From positions 682,001-746,000 of the forward strand of contig CAVTSA010000004.1 in assembly GCA_963737225.1 (NCBI GenBank): a stretch of DNA of 64,000 nucleotides, in the 5' to 3' direction. The notes under the pieces are model-generated. The model saw nothing but the letters and a program-made list of their open reading frames with translations. It ran no database searches and was not told the DNA's origin. This document shows positions 38,322 through 48,269 of this stretch, piece after piece. The stretch comes from CAVTSA01 sp963737225 (GTDB lineage: Bacteria; Chloroflexota; Dormibacteria; Dormibacterales; Dormibacteraceae). How positions within the stretch are numbered: the first letter of the stretch is position 1; the number at the start of each line of letters is the position of its first letter. The position numbers were made by a program, and so were the translations under genes.

Positions 38322-38954
38322 ATGCTGCAGCTCATCGCGATGTTCGCCACCGTGTCAGCTCTGCTGACGCTGACCCCCGGACCCGACAACCTTCTGGTTC
38401 TGCGCAACGGGCTGCACGGGAGGAGACCCGCGATGGCCACCGGCCTCGGGGTCGCCATCGCGTCGATCATCTGGGGGATCGCTGCCGCGTTCGGTCTCGC
38501 CGCCCTCCTCCAGCGGTCCCAGCCGTTGTTCGAGGTGGTCAGGGTCGCCGGTGCCGCGTACCTCTGTTACCTGGGCGTGCGCTCCTTCATCGCCGCGGCC
38601 CGGAAGGAGCCGAACCTGGAGGGGACCGAGGTGGATGGGACCCGTCCTGCCCGGGGCTCCTGGCAGGCACTTCGTACGGGGCTGGTGACCGATCTCATGA
38701 ACCCGAAGACGGGACTGCTCTACGTCGCTCTCGTCCCGCAGCTGATCCCCCACTCGGTCCCGGTCTTTCAGGGGATGCTGCTCTTCAGCTGGGTCGACGC
38801 GGTCATCGCCGGGGGCTTCCTCGTCGTGATCGGGTGGTTCGCGGCTTCGGCGGTCCGCTGGCTGCGCCGCCCGCGGGTTCGACGGTTGACTGAGGGCGCG
38901 GCGGGCATCTCGCTCATCGGCATCGGCGTCCGCACCGCGCTCGAGCACACCTGA
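38322..38954 (+). CDS. LysE family exporter (RhtB-like)
   Basis: The 210-residue membrane protein has six hydrophobic segments. It has the LysE/RhtB signatures: LTPGPDNLLVLRNGLHGRRPA near residue 16, GAAYLCYLGVRSF near 77 and the LVTDLMNPKTGLLYVAL block near 119. Members export amino acids or related small amines using the proton gradient. The particular substrate cannot be inferred. It starts at ATG 38322 with GGAGGG about 12 bases upstream. A long structured leader precedes it, and the gene converges on the LuxR regulator. Confidence 0.9.
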   Translation: MLQLIAMFATVSALLTLTPGPDNLLVLRNGLHGRRPAMATGLGVAIASIIWGIAAAFGLAALLQRSQPLFEVVRVAGAAYLCYLGVRSFIAAARKEPNLEGTEVDGTRPARGSWQALRTGLVTDLMNPKTGLLYVALVPQLIPHSVPVFQGMLLFSWVDAVIAGGFLVVIGWFAASAVRWLRRPRVRRLTEGAAGISLIGIGVRTALEHT

Positions 38955-38972
38955 GCGCGGCCCGTCGTCGGG

Positions 38973-41267
38973 TCACGCAGATGACTCCGGCCGCCCCAGC
39001 AGGCCGAGCTCGGCGGCTCGTGCGACCGCCTCCGCTCTGGAGCTGACGCCCAGCTTCCGGTAGAGCGCGCGAGTGTGAGATCGCACGGTGTTGAGCGAGA
39101 CGAACAGCTGGTCCCCGATCTGCCGCGCGGAAAGATCACTCGCCAGCAGCCTCAGGACTCCCAGCTCGGCGTCACTGGGCGGTTCCAGCATCTCCCCGCC
39201 GGCCGCGCGTCTGCGTGCGCTCGCGAGCTCGAGGTCGATCTCAGCCAGGAGTGTGGGGAGCCGCCCGCCATCCGTGAGCTCGACGAGCTCGGCTCGAGCG
39301 ATCTGGAGGCTCGCGTCCGCCTCGACCAGCCGCCCTCGCCGGCAGCGCGTTCGCGCGAGGAGCAGCAGCGCCCAGGTGTGATGGGTGGTGGCGACCTCGT
39401 CCTCGAACAGCCCCTCCGCGAGCACGAGATTGCGCTCGGCTTCCGCAAGGTTTCCCTCGGCCGCCAGAACGACGCCGAGGGCCAGGGAGCCACCGGCACC
39501 GATCCAGGTGCGGCTGTTACCGATAGCGGCGACGATCGACTGCGCACGCTCGGCGTGAAGCCGGGCGGCCGTGATCCGACCCCGCTCGGCCGCGATGACC
39601 GACAAGGTCGCTCGGGCGCCGGCGTGGCCCATGGGCCGGCGTTCTGCTTCCGGGTCCTCGACGGCACGGAGGCTCGACTTCCACGCGTCATCGATCTCAC
39701 CGGCGAGGTACTGCGCGCGTCCCAGCCGGGCGAGCGCAGGCACGAGGTACTCTCCGGCACCCTGCTCGGCGAACGCAACCGCCCGAACCGCCTCCGCCAT
39801 CTGCCGACCGATGTCGTCGTCCAGCGCGCCGGTCCGCGCGAGCGCGGCAAACGCCTCGGTGTCGGCGTCGACGTCGCCCCCAGCTCGGGAGCCTGCCGGG
39901 GCGCGATCCGCAAGTTGAAGCAAGCGCCGCATCTCTACGGTTCGCCGCCCCAGAACGGCCGTCGCATTCGCGGCCCCCAGGGCGACCTCCGGATGGGACA
40001 CGAGATAGCTGTCGGGCAACTCCCGCGTCCACTGGATCAGGGTCCGTGAAGCGCCCTGTCTCACGAGGCGAAGGGCGCTATCGCCCAGCAGCGTGGCGAG
40101 AAACTCGTAGTCGCCCGCCGCGGCGGCATGGCGGGCGGCCTCCCCGGTGAGCCCTCGGCGCTGCAGCCAGCTCGCGGCCCGGCCGTGGATCTCACCCGCT
40201 GCGCCGGGTTCCTGAGAGGCGAGGCGAAAGGTCGCGAACTCGGCGAAGAGCGAGTGGATCCGAAACCACTCTCCGCTCCCGAGGCGGGCGATGAAGAGGT
40301 TGGTGCGCTCGAGCCGGCGCAGCATCTTGGTCGAATCGGACCGCCCGAGCGACGCATCACAGAGCTCGGCGGTGAATCGGCCCAGCACCGACGCTCGCAA
40401 GATGAACGCCCTCTCCTCCGCGTCGAGGTTGTCGATGACCGCATCGGTCAGATATTCGGCGACGAAGTGATGTTCCCCACCGAATTCCTTGACCGCTTGA
40501 TGCAGGTCGTCGACCCCACGGAGCCAGAGCGCGGCGAGCGCGAGCGCGGCCGGCCAACCCTCGGTGCGTTCGCGCAGCTCTTCAACCTCGTTCTCTCCGA
40601 GGTCCAGTCCCTCACGACCGACCACGAAGTCCCACGCCTCACGGGTGGTGAACGCAAGGTCGGCTGCGCGCAGCTCGGCCAGACTCCCACGAGCCCGCAT
40701 CTCGGGCACCCTGAAGGGTGGGTCAGACCGTGTCACGATGATCAGGCGCAGCGTCGACGGAAGGTGTTCGAGCGCATAGTCAATGGACGCCAGGGCCTCC
40801 TGATCCGTGACCAGGTGCAGGTCCTCCAGGACCATCACCAGCCGGCTGCCGGAAGCGGCGATCTGGTTCAGGAGCTCGTCAACGCTGGCCTCGATCTGCA
40901 CGGCGGGCGCTCTCAGCCGGTGCAAGGTCGAGCGCCCGATTCCCTGGTGGACGCGGTCGACACCGGTCGCCGCGTAGGTCCACAACCGCACCGCGTCGTT
41001 GTCTCCGGGGTCGAGCGTCACCCACACCACCGGGAGCCGCTGCAGGGTGCACCACGCCTCCACCGCAGTCGTCTTGCCATACCCGGCGGGGGCCGCGACG
41101 AGCGTCAATGCGGACGGCTCGGCGGCGGAAAGGGACGTCAGCAGCCGAGGTCTGTCGACCAGGCCGGGACGCGACCGCGGGGGCGCGAGCTTGGCCTCCG
41201 CAAGCGGTACCGACTCCGCAACCGGTCCGGGGTGCATCCGGCCACTCGCGGGCCAGTACAGCGCCAC
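38973..41267 (-). CDS. Large ATP-binding LuxR (LAL/MalT-like) transcriptional regulator
   Basis: The 764-residue protein has an N-terminal AAA/STAND ATPase: KLAPPRSRPGLVDRPRLL near residue 26, Walker A APAGYGKTT near 61, Walker B LVMVLEDLHLV near 138. A TPR-like helical middle follows. The C-terminal LuxR helix-turn-helix reads LSARQIGDQLFVSLNTVRSH near 715. Such proteins bind an inducer and ATP, then activate transcription. GTG at 41267 is selected, as GGAGGAG lies 6 bases upstream. An ATG at 41366 would add 33 residues, and an ATG at 41237 is the next inside. Its targets are unknown. Confidence 0.9.
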   Translation of the reverse strand: MALYWPASGRMHPGPVAESVPLAEAKLAPPRSRPGLVDRPRLLTSLSAAEPSALTLVAAPAGYGKTTAVEAWCTLQRLPVVWVTLDPGDNDAVRLWTYAATGVDRVHQGIGRSTLHRLRAPAVQIEASVDELLNQIAASGSRLVMVLEDLHLVTDQEALASIDYALEHLPSTLRLIIVTRSDPPFRVPEMRARGSLAELRAADLAFTTREAWDFVVGREGLDLGENEVEELRERTEGWPAALALAALWLRGVDDLHQAVKEFGGEHHFVAEYLTDAVIDNLDAEERAFILRASVLGRFTAELCDASLGRSDSTKMLRRLERTNLFIARLGSGEWFRIHSLFAEFATFRLASQEPGAAGEIHGRAASWLQRRGLTGEAARHAAAAGDYEFLATLLGDSALRLVRQGASRTLIQWTRELPDSYLVSHPEVALGAANATAVLGRRTVEMRRLLQLADRAPAGSRAGGDVDADTEAFAALARTGALDDDIGRQMAEAVRAVAFAEQGAGEYLVPALARLGRAQYLAGEIDDAWKSSLRAVEDPEAERRPMGHAGARATLSVIAAERGRITAARLHAERAQSIVAAIGNSRTWIGAGGSLALGVVLAAEGNLAEAERNLVLAEGLFEDEVATTHHTWALLLLARTRCRRGRLVEADASLQIARAELVELTDGGRLPTLLAEIDLELASARRRAAGGEMLEPPSDAELGVLRLLASDLSARQIGDQLFVSLNTVRSHTRALYRKLGVSSRAEAVARAAELGLLGRPESSA

Positions 41268-41472
41268 GTAGTACTCCTCCGGGATGAAAGCGTACGGACT
41301 CAGAGGGCGGCGTGCCTCACTGAAGGAGTCGACCTCGTCGGGGCGCACCGTGCCTGCGGGGCGCACCGACTCCAGGGAGCAAGCATCCGAGTCGCTGCCT
41401 GGCCGGCGGCCGGCCGGCTCTGACCTCGTCTATACAGTCTTCAGCCGGAGCACCGGTGGTCCTCGCCTTCTG

Positions 41473-42114
41473 CTACGACTGAGCCTGGCCGTCTGGCTGG
41501 TCGGCGCCGACCAGGAGCAGGAGAGGTCCGCTGTCTGAGGCCGCCGGGCAGCAATCGAACGAGAAGAGACCGTGCCGGCGCGAGCCGCGCAGGTTGAGCT
41601 CCCAGCCCTGCCGCCGCCGAACCGGGGGTGCGTACGCCTGCACCGCCTTGGCGCGATCGTAAGGATCGACGAAATCGACGAACTTCGAGCCCGCGATGCG
41701 ACTGGCGAGACGATCCGTGAACTTCGCGAAGGCCAGGTTTGCCCACACCACGCTGCCCTCTTCGTCGAGGACCAGCACAACCTCACGGATCAGGTTGAGG
41801 ACGACCCGGATCGTATCGCCGATCGCGGTCGGTGGAGGCGTTTCCGGGCGTACCTCGCCCTGGCCCTCTCCTTCGGCGACGGGGACCAGTCCTTGGGCGG
41901 TCATGGTGGCCAGACGGAGCGAGAGACGGTGCGCGTGCCGCTCGTACTTGATCTGCCGCAGGTGGGCGACATCCTCGAGGGTGTACCGACGCTGACCCGA
42001 CGGGCTGCGAGCGGGAGTCAAGGCACGGTGTCGCCGCTCCCACGCCCGGAGGGTGTCGGGTGAGACGCCGAGCATCGACGCGACCTCCCCGGTCGCGAAC
42101 CAGAGAGTCGTCAT
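41473..42114 (-). CDS. MerR-type DNA-binding protein with C-terminal PAS domain
   Basis: The 213-residue protein opens with a MerR helix-turn-helix: FATGEVASMLGVSPDTLRAWERRH, given here in part, near residues 6-29, and a YTLEDVAHL wing near 44. The region from about 95 (IGDTIRVVLNLIREVVLVLDEEG) to 180 looks like a PAS domain, with VVWANLAFAKFTDRLAS and FVDFVDPYDRAKAV. A sensor domain on a MerR-like head suggests a ligand-, redox- or light-responsive regulator. ATG at 42114 is the start. It lies upstream of the LuxR gene on the same strand, 205 bases away. Confidence 0.82.
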   Translation of the reverse strand: MTTLWFATGEVASMLGVSPDTLRAWERRHRALTPARSPSGQRRYTLEDVAHLRQIKYERHAHRLSLRLATMTAQGLVPVAEGEGQGEVRPETPPPTAIGDTIRVVLNLIREVVLVLDEEGSVVWANLAFAKFTDRLASRIAGSKFVDFVDPYDRAKAVQAYAPPVRRRQGWELNLRGSRRHGLFSFDCCPAASDSGPLLLLVGADQPDGQAQS

Positions 42115-42336
42115 ACCCCGGCCCGCCGGCGGGCCGGCACACACCCGGCCCGGCCGACTTCCCCGCACGCAGCGCCACCGATGTTCATCCAGAGACTCCT
42201 CTTCCGAGCGAAGGCGGTACCCCTACCAGCGCCGGGGTGCCGTGACGGCGTTGGGTGGTCGAACAGATCGGTGAGCACCCGCTGCGAGGGGCGGGTCCGG
42301 CCGACGATCCGACCAATCGAGGGGCGGCCGAGGCGA

Positions 42337-42561
42337 TCATGTGCGGTCGCACCGGTGGTCGTCGACAGGGCTGGCACTGATCAGCGTCAAGCCCAGGGCG
42401 GAGACGCGCTGGAGGATGCCAAGCAGCTCGGACTGGTCCCGAACGTAGCCGATCAGTTCGCTGTTCCCCTCCGTCCGGGTCAGCGTCATGCCCTGGAAGG
42501 CGCCGTTCATGCGGTCGCTGATCTCGCCCCCAACCGTGATCCGGTAGTCACGCCCGGTCAT
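42337..42561 (-). CDS. Small conserved-looking soluble protein, 74 residues
   Basis: The product starts MTGRDYRITVGGEISDRMN, with a middle TEGNSELIGYVRDQSELLG and an end LQRVSALGLTLISASPVD. The alternating beta strands and helix, with the L-x-G-x-V-x-DQ-x-x-L pattern, resemble small uncharacterised proteins found in Actinobacteria and Chloroflexota. I give no function. Codon pattern and a well-defined N-terminus support a real gene. It precedes the MerR-PAS gene on the same strand by about 220 bases. Confidence 0.6.
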   Translation of the reverse strand: MTGRDYRITVGGEISDRMNGAFQGMTLTRTEGNSELIGYVRDQSELLGILQRVSALGLTLISASPVDDHRCDRT

Positions 42562-42768
42562 AGCTCAAGGCTAGGCGGCGCACGCAGCGGCGACCGAACA
42601 TCGATGGGCGATTCACATGGGTGATTACGGTTCCCCGGTGAACGGCCCACCCAGTGGTGGCGAGATTGCTCAGTCACGCGACGCGGGACGGTTCCATTGT
42701 AGCTGCTGACTACCGGTACAGCTTCACTCCGATGTCACAATTCACGACCGCGTGACCAAAGGCACCGA

Positions 42769-43723
42769 TCAGGCTGCGGGGAGGTCGATCCCGGGACCAG
42801 CCTGATCCGCCCCGCTCACGCCGACGGCCGACGCGAACGTATCGCACGCTTCCGGGTGGGCCTGATCGATGCCCGTCTGCGTCCAGTGCTGGCGCTGCGC
42901 AGACGAGCCGTGAGTCCAGCCGGCGTCGTCCATCTCGACTCCTGCGAGCTGTTGCTGATAGTCGTCCCCGACGGCGGCTGCCGCTCGCAGCGCCTCGTCG
43001 ATCTGAGCCGTCCCGATCAGGTTCCGAGCGTATGCGGTCGATGCCCACACCCCAGCCAGGCAGTCAGCCTGGAGCTCGGTCCGAACCGAGAGCGGGTTTG
43101 CATTCTGCGGGACTGACCGTGCTCAGCGCGTTGACGCGGGTGGTGACGCCGAGCAGCGTCTGCACATGATGTCCCAGCTCGTGGGCGATGATGTACGCCC
43201 GGGCGAAATCCCCCTCCGCGCCGATGTACTGCTGAAGTGCGGTCAGGAAGGCGAGGTCGATATAGACCGTATGATCCGGCGGGCAGTAGAACGGCCCGAC
43301 CTCCGACGGGTGTGCCCCACATCCGGTCTCGACGCCACCGCTGAAGGTCACCAGCTGCGCCGGTTGATAGGCGGTGCCGGCCTTCGAGAACTCCCTCGAC
43401 CAGAAGGTTTGGATGTCGTTGAAGACAAGCGTCGCGAACTGCTGTTCAGTCATTGCCCCGGTGGGAACTGGATTCGCACCGGAGCGGGCTGCGGGTGCCT
43501 TCGGCAGCCGCTGGATTTGCGAGCCTTCGACCGCGGCCATCCCGGATGGGCTTGGCGAACTCGATGCGCCGGCGGACGGTGCCCCGGCCCCGCATGACGT
43601 CAGTCCTCCGAGCAGCAGAAGAGCCGACGCCAGCGCGGCAAACGCCGACCACGTCCATCGCCGACGAGAGCGCCCCGCCTCCAGGTAACCGACGTCGGTC
43701 CACCGCGTTCTTGTGAGATTCAT
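42769..43723 (-). pseudogene. YpfJ-type neutral zinc metallopeptidase, split by a +1 frameshift
   Basis: The N-terminal frame (from ATG 43723) has a lipoprotein-like signal ending LTSC, a Ser/Pro linker and the zinc motif IIAHELGHH near residue 180. The family C-terminus (VRTELQADCLAGVWASTAYARN, then WTHGSSAQRQHW) continues one base out of phase, to 42769. Removing one base in the AAACCC run at about 43094-43103 restores one frame. So this is either a recent pseudogene or a one-base sequence error. Intact members are membrane-anchored peptidases of unknown substrate. Confidence 0.85.
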
Positions 43724-43823
43724 CTGCGATTCGGGCACCTCGTTCGGAACTGCTGTCCATGGGGGCGATACCGACCATCTGGGACGGGCATCCATCGGTT
43801 GTGAGCAGCGCCATCACGCGGTT

Positions 43824-44841
43824 TCATCCGCTGTCTTCCTCCAGGTCGTTGTGCTGGTCGAGCCAATAGAGTAACCCGAGTGAGGGGATCACGATCACAA
43901 GGGCGACGACGGTGACGATCAGATACCACTGTTGTGTTGACTGCGCGCCCGCTGCGTGCGCGATCGTGAGCTGCCCTGGCAACAGGTACGGATAGAGGCC
44001 GAACCCGAACGCGAGGACGTACGATCCGATCGCGATCACGGTCAGGGTCCGGTAGAACCTGAGCCGGCCGGCGGCGAGCAGGATCCCAACCGCGACCGTC
44101 GCCGCCAGGCCGAGGGCGGCGAACGGGACCGCGCGGACCGTCAGCAGCCCATGGAACGAGGAGGCGGCGTCGAAGGTCATCACCACCAGCGCGCCCAGCG
44201 CGAGCCCGACGGTGACGATGCCGGCGCCGGCTGCTCGCCGGCGGAAGTAGCGCTCCAGGTCGGGGACCCGATAACGTCTGGCGTCGCCGAGCAGGAAGGC
44301 GGCTCCCGTGAACGAGGTGGCCGAGACTCCGACCAGCCCGAAGGCGATCGACGTCGGGTTGAAGCAGGCTTCCCAGACCGGGACGATCGGGCTCGGGGAC
44401 CCGATGCGACCGGAAGCGATCGAGCCCAGCGCCGCGGCAAAACAGAAGGGCGTGAGGATCGATGCCAGGCCGAAGACCGCGCTCGCCCGCCGCCGGCCGC
44501 TGAGGGTGTGCGTCAGCCTCCGGAACGCGAAGCCGGCGCCCCGGAGGACCAGGCCCAGCATCCCGATCGCGAGGAGCGGGTAGAGACTCTCGAAGATCGA
44601 CTGCCAGAGGATGCGGAAACACGGTCCAGGTCACGACCGCGGCGAAGATCAACCACACGTTGTTGGCTTCCCAGACCGGTTCCATGGCGTGTTCGATCAG
44701 GTCGCGGACCGGCTCTCCCCGTTCTACGTCGCCGGCGAACAGGTCCCAGAAACCGGCGCCGTAGTCGGTCCCCGCCCCGGCCGCGTAGGCCGCGACGCTG
44801 AGCAGGAGAACGAGCGCGAGGACGTCGGCGAGGGTGATCAC
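43824..44841 (-). pseudogene. cydB: Cytochrome bd oxidase subunit II, first copy, split by a +1 frameshift
   Basis: From GTG 44841 the frame encodes a normal CydB start (ADVLALVLLLSVAAYA, then EPVWEANNVWLIFAAVVTWTVF). After that it leaves frame. Deleting one T of the TTT at 44617-44619 gives TVFRILWQSIFESLYPLLAI and the rest of CydB, including LGLVLRGAGFAFR, down to 43824. The full product would be about 338 residues. CydB carries no heme but supports CydA. A GTGA overlap ties it to cydA. If the indel is real, this oxidase is non-functional and the second copy at 55718 serves. Confidence 0.85.
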
Positions 44842-46277
44842 GGCCCGCCGCCCTCTCCGCCGGCGAACGTCTCCTCGCGCGGACCGTAGGGCATCGACCG
44901 TTCAGGCTCCGCGATCGGCGTACCCAGGCCGAGGTCCGCCCGCCGCCACTGCGCCGAGAGACGCAGCAGCAGGCTCAGGAACACGACGCCGATCGTGATG
45001 TAGACGACGAACAGCAAGCCGAACATGACCCAGACGAATCCGGCACTCGCGTCGGTGACCGCCTGCGTAACCCGCATGACGTCGTACACGATCCAGGGTT
45101 GCCGTCCGACCTCCGTCGTGACCCACCCCGCCTCGTCGCACAGGTACGCCGCGACACCGGCGAGAGCCGCTGCCCGGAAGAACCAGAGCGAGCGCGGGAG
45201 GTTGCGGTGCCGGATCAGCGCCACCACGTACCAGAGCGCAAGCATGAGGAACAGCGGCCCCAGGAAGGCCATGACGTCGAAGGCCCAGTGCACGAGGTTG
45301 GCGTCAAGGATGCTCGGCCGGCTACCGGAAGGGAAGGCGGTCAGCCCCTGCACCACCGTCTTGGGGCTGAATCCGACCAGGATCGAATCGCCCGACGGGA
45401 CCGGGACCGCCAGCAGAACCTTCCCGTTCTGTGTCAGGAACCCGAAGAGATACTCCGGGTTGTGGCTGCGCGTCGTCCACGTGATCTCCATCGCGGCGAA
45501 TTTCGCCGGTTGATCGTGGCTGACGGCGCGCGCCGACGTGTCGCCCGCCAGCAGCTGGATCGGGAGTGCGATCACCGCGATCGTGAAGGGCACCATGAAC
45601 CCCAGCCGGTGATAGCGGTCGCGGCGCCCGCGAAGCCAGCCCACCGCGTAGACGGAGGCGACGACGAAGCCCGCGGTGACGTACATCGCGAACATGAAGT
45701 GCCAGTACTCGTAGCCGAACGAAGGGGTGAAGACCGCCTGCACCACGTTCACGTTGGTCGGCTCACCGCCGGCCCCGAGCGTGAAGCCGGCGGGTGTGTT
45801 CATCCAGGAGTTGGCGGCGATGATGCCGAACGCGCCCAGGAAACCTGCGATCGGGACCGGGATGCCGGTCACGAAGTGCAGGGTCGGACTCAGGCGTTTC
45901 CAGCCGAACAGGTAGATGGCGATGAAGATCGCTTCGATGAAGAACGCCCAGCCCTCGACGCCGAAGCCGATGCCGAAGACGTCGCCGAAACGGCCCATCA
46001 TACGCGGCCACAGCAGACCGAACTCGAAGGACAGAACAGTCCCGGTCACGGCTCCGATCGCGAACTGGATGGCCATCACCACCGACCACCGCCGGGCCAG
46101 CTTGAAGGCGATCGCATCCTTGCGGCGAATCGCGATCCAGTTCATCACCAACGTGATCAGCGGAAGGCAAACGCCGAGCGGCACCAGCAGCAGGTGGAAG
46201 GCAAGCGTGAACGCCATCTGCTCCCGCGCCGGCAGGAAGGCCGCCGGCACCGCTGCCAGCAGGGGATCGGAACTCAT
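44838..46277 (-). CDS. cydA: Cytochrome bd-type quinol oxidase subunit I, first copy
   Basis: The 479-residue membrane protein holds the three hemes of a bd-type quinol oxidase. Visible are the N-terminal heme ligand region MAFTLAFHLLLVPLG, the FEFGLLWPRMMGRFGDVFG block, NSWMNTPAGF near 155, WHFMFAMYVTAGF near 195 and the GRQPW motif near 395. The quinol-binding loop is short, as in non-enterobacterial enzymes. It differs clearly from the second CydA at 56756, so they are not a recent duplication. Start is ATG 46277; the stop overlaps cydB. Confidence 0.93.
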   Translation of the reverse strand: MSSDPLLAAVPAAFLPAREQMAFTLAFHLLLVPLGVCLPLITLVMNWIAIRRKDAIAFKLARRWSVVMAIQFAIGAVTGTVLSFEFGLLWPRMMGRFGDVFGIGFGVEGWAFFIEAIFIAIYLFGWKRLSPTLHFVTGIPVPIAGFLGAFGIIAANSWMNTPAGFTLGAGGEPTNVNVVQAVFTPSFGYEYWHFMFAMYVTAGFVVASVYAVGWLRGRRDRYHRLGFMVPFTIAVIALPIQLLAGDTSARAVSHDQPAKFAAMEITWTTRSHNPEYLFGFLTQNGKVLLAVPVPSGDSILVGFSPKTVVQGLTAFPSGSRPSILDANLVHWAFDVMAFLGPLFLMLALWYVVALIRHRNLPRSLWFFRAAALAGVAAYLCDEAGWVTTEVGRQPWIVYDVMRVTQAVTDASAGFVWVMFGLLFVVYITIGVVFLSLLLRLSAQWRRADLGLGTPIAEPERSMPYGPREETFAGGEGGGP

Positions 46278-46685
46278 GGCCGCTCCGGCTCCCGGAGTCA
46301 GGCTCAGACCTGGTGCGAGGTGGCCCTGAGGGGGCCTGGAACGTGAGCGGATGCGGGCCACGTCACCCAGCGGGAGAACTCGCCGAGCTCCAGGCGCTCG
46401 AGGTCGAGGTTGAAGTCGACGCGCGGCGGCCGCTGGCGGGCAGCGCCACGCCCGAGCGAGGAGAGACCGACGACGGTTCACGGGGTGGGGGTCGGAAACC
46501 GCCGCCGACCGCCACCGCGCGGCGCGGAACGACGTGATCGGACGGCGGTTCCACGTCCGGCCTACGCCAGGCCGAGCGGCGGCCAGAGCCTCACGCCGGC
46601 CCCGCGACCGCGGGCGGCTGCACCGACCCTCCCGAGGGGTCGGTGCGGTACCGGATCGTATGCGTGCGGATGCGTGTCGAGCCAC
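46278..46685 (-). other. Intergenic region between cydA and the zwf-GMC operon
   Basis: No gene is supported. The region includes the promoter space for cydA and a strong terminator-like hairpin at 46620-46646. I see no clear -35/-10 pair. Confidence 0.55.
46620..46646 (-). terminator. GC-rich hairpin after the GMC oxidoreductase gene
   Basis: GCACCGACCC and GGGTCGGTGC form a perfect 10-bp stem around TCCCGAG, about 40 bases after the GMC stop on the minus strand. There is no T-tract, so it fits a hairpin-only or Rho-assisted terminator. Confidence 0.6.
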
Positions 46686-48269
46686 TCAGCTCTGGGCCGG
46701 GGCGGCGGCCGCGACGGTCGTGCCCAGGCGCTCGAGGAGATGGTCACCCACCCGGATCGCGTTGGCCATCGCCGTCAGCGCCGGGTTGACGGCGCCGATG
46801 CTCGGGAAGAAGCTGGTATCGACGACGTAGAGGTTGTCGACCTCGTGGGCGCGACAGTTGACGTCCAGGACCGAGGTGGCGGGGTCCTCGCCGAACCGGC
46901 AGGTCCCGGCCTGATGCGCGCAGCCGGCCACCGGGATGTCCGACCTCAGATAGGCGTGGCGCGGGATCAGATGATGCTGGTGCATGCCGAGGTCCCCGAG
47001 CATCGACTTGAACTGCTCGTAGAGCCTCTCCGCCGCGGTCTTGTTCCCGGATTCATAGGACAGACGAACGCCGCCGTCGGATTCGAGCGTGACCCGGTTC
47101 TCGGACTTCGGCAGGTCCTCGGTGGACAGCCAGAAATCGACCGAGTGCCCGGCCATGTCGCGCAGCGCCAGGCCGGGCACAGCGGCGGTCTCGAGCGGCT
47201 TCTCGCCCCGGAACATCTCCGGCTGGGACTTGCCGAGCATCTGGATGTTGCCCATCGGGTAGTCGAACCCGGGCCCTCGGAAGTAGAAGTCGTTGACCCC
47301 GAGCGTCTTCTGGAAGACGGTCGGGTTCGGCTCCCGCGAAAGCGCCAGGACCGCCTGGCTGTTGTGGAACATGTAGTTCCGCCCGACCTGGTCCGATCCG
47401 TTGGCGAGACCCCGCGGATGACGGTCGTTGGCGGAGGCGAGAAGCAGCTTCGCCGAGTTGGCGGCTCCGCAGGACACGACCACGATGTCGGCGGAGTAGG
47501 TATCGGTGGATCCGTCCCGTTCCACCACCACCTCGGTGACCGTGGTGCCGCTCGAGTTGGTGTTCAGCTTCACGGCACGCGCGCCGGTCAGCAGCGTGAG
47601 GTTCGGGTTCTGGAGCGCCGGGCGGACAGCCAGGACCTCGGCGTCAGACTTCGCGTGCACCAGGCACGGAAACCCGTCGCAGGTGGCACAGCGGATGCAC
47701 TGGCTGAACGGAAGGTTGGCCTCGTCCCGCATCACGCCGCAGGGGGCGTGAAACGGGTGGAAGCCCGCCCGGGCGAGATCGTCGTGCAGCTGCTGGATGC
47801 GAGGCTCGTGTGGAAGCGCGGGGTACGGGTAGGCTCCGCCGGCAGGGTCGGTGGGGTCCTCACCACGCGCGCCGTGCACCTGGTAGAGCTCCTCTGCCCG
47901 CATGTAGTAGGGATCCAGGTCCTCGTAATCGAGCGGCCAGGCGGGCGAGATGCCGTCGTGGTGGCGAATCTCCCCGAAGTCCTCCTTGCGGAGCCGGTAG
48001 AGAGCCGCGCCGTAGAGCTTGGTCGCGCCGCCGACGAAGTAGTGGACCTGCGGCTGGAAGGCTTTTCCAGCCGCGTCGTGCCAGGTGTCGGGCGAGATGT
48101 ACCGGTTGTGCACGAAGACGTCGGCCGTCTGCCAGTTCTCGATCTCACGGGGCAGCCAGCCGCCGCGCTCCAGCAGCAGGATGCGCTTACCCGACGGCGC
48201 CAGCTGGTGCGCCAGCGTTCCGCCGCCGGCGCCGGTCCCGATGATGATGACGTCGTAGTGGTCGCTCAT
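46686..48269 (-). CDS. GMC family oxidoreductase
   Basis: The 527-residue flavoprotein has the FAD motif IIIGTGAGGGTLAHQL at the N-terminus. CIRCATCDGFPC near residue 190 is a cysteine cluster also seen in gluconate-2-dehydrogenase-like proteins. Near 450 it has GCAHQAGTCRFGEDP and near 485 AVNPALTAMANAIRVGD, the GMC active-site end. The substrate, a sugar or alcohol, is not known. It lacks a signal peptide. The ATG overlaps the zwf stop (ATGA), so it is coupled to glucose-6-phosphate dehydrogenase, hinting at a role in sugar or polyol oxidation. Confidence 0.9.
   Translation of the reverse strand: MSDHYDVIIIGTGAGGGTLAHQLAPSGKRILLLERGGWLPREIENWQTADVFVHNRYISPDTWHDAAGKAFQPQVHYFVGGATKLYGAALYRLRKEDFGEIRHHDGISPAWPLDYEDLDPYYMRAEELYQVHGARGEDPTDPAGGAYPYPALPHEPRIQQLHDDLARAGFHPFHAPCGVMRDEANLPFSQCIRCATCDGFPCLVHAKSDAEVLAVRPALQNPNLTLLTGARAVKLNTNSSGTTVTEVVVERDGSTDTYSADIVVVSCGAANSAKLLLASANDRHPRGLANGSDQVGRNYMFHNSQAVLALSREPNPTVFQKTLGVNDFYFRGPGFDYPMGNIQMLGKSQPEMFRGEKPLETAAVPGLALRDMAGHSVDFWLSTEDLPKSENRVTLESDGGVRLSYESGNKTAAERLYEQFKSMLGDLGMHQHHLIPRHAYLRSDIPVAGCAHQAGTCRFGEDPATSVLDVNCRAHEVDNLYVVDTSFFPSIGAVNPALTAMANAIRVGDHLLERLGTTVAAAAPAQS

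Noticed and set aside
42562..42768. Small gene between the peptidase and the 74-residue protein
   Set aside because: Frames here have no plausible start with a ribosome site; one overlaps the peptidase C-terminus in another phase.
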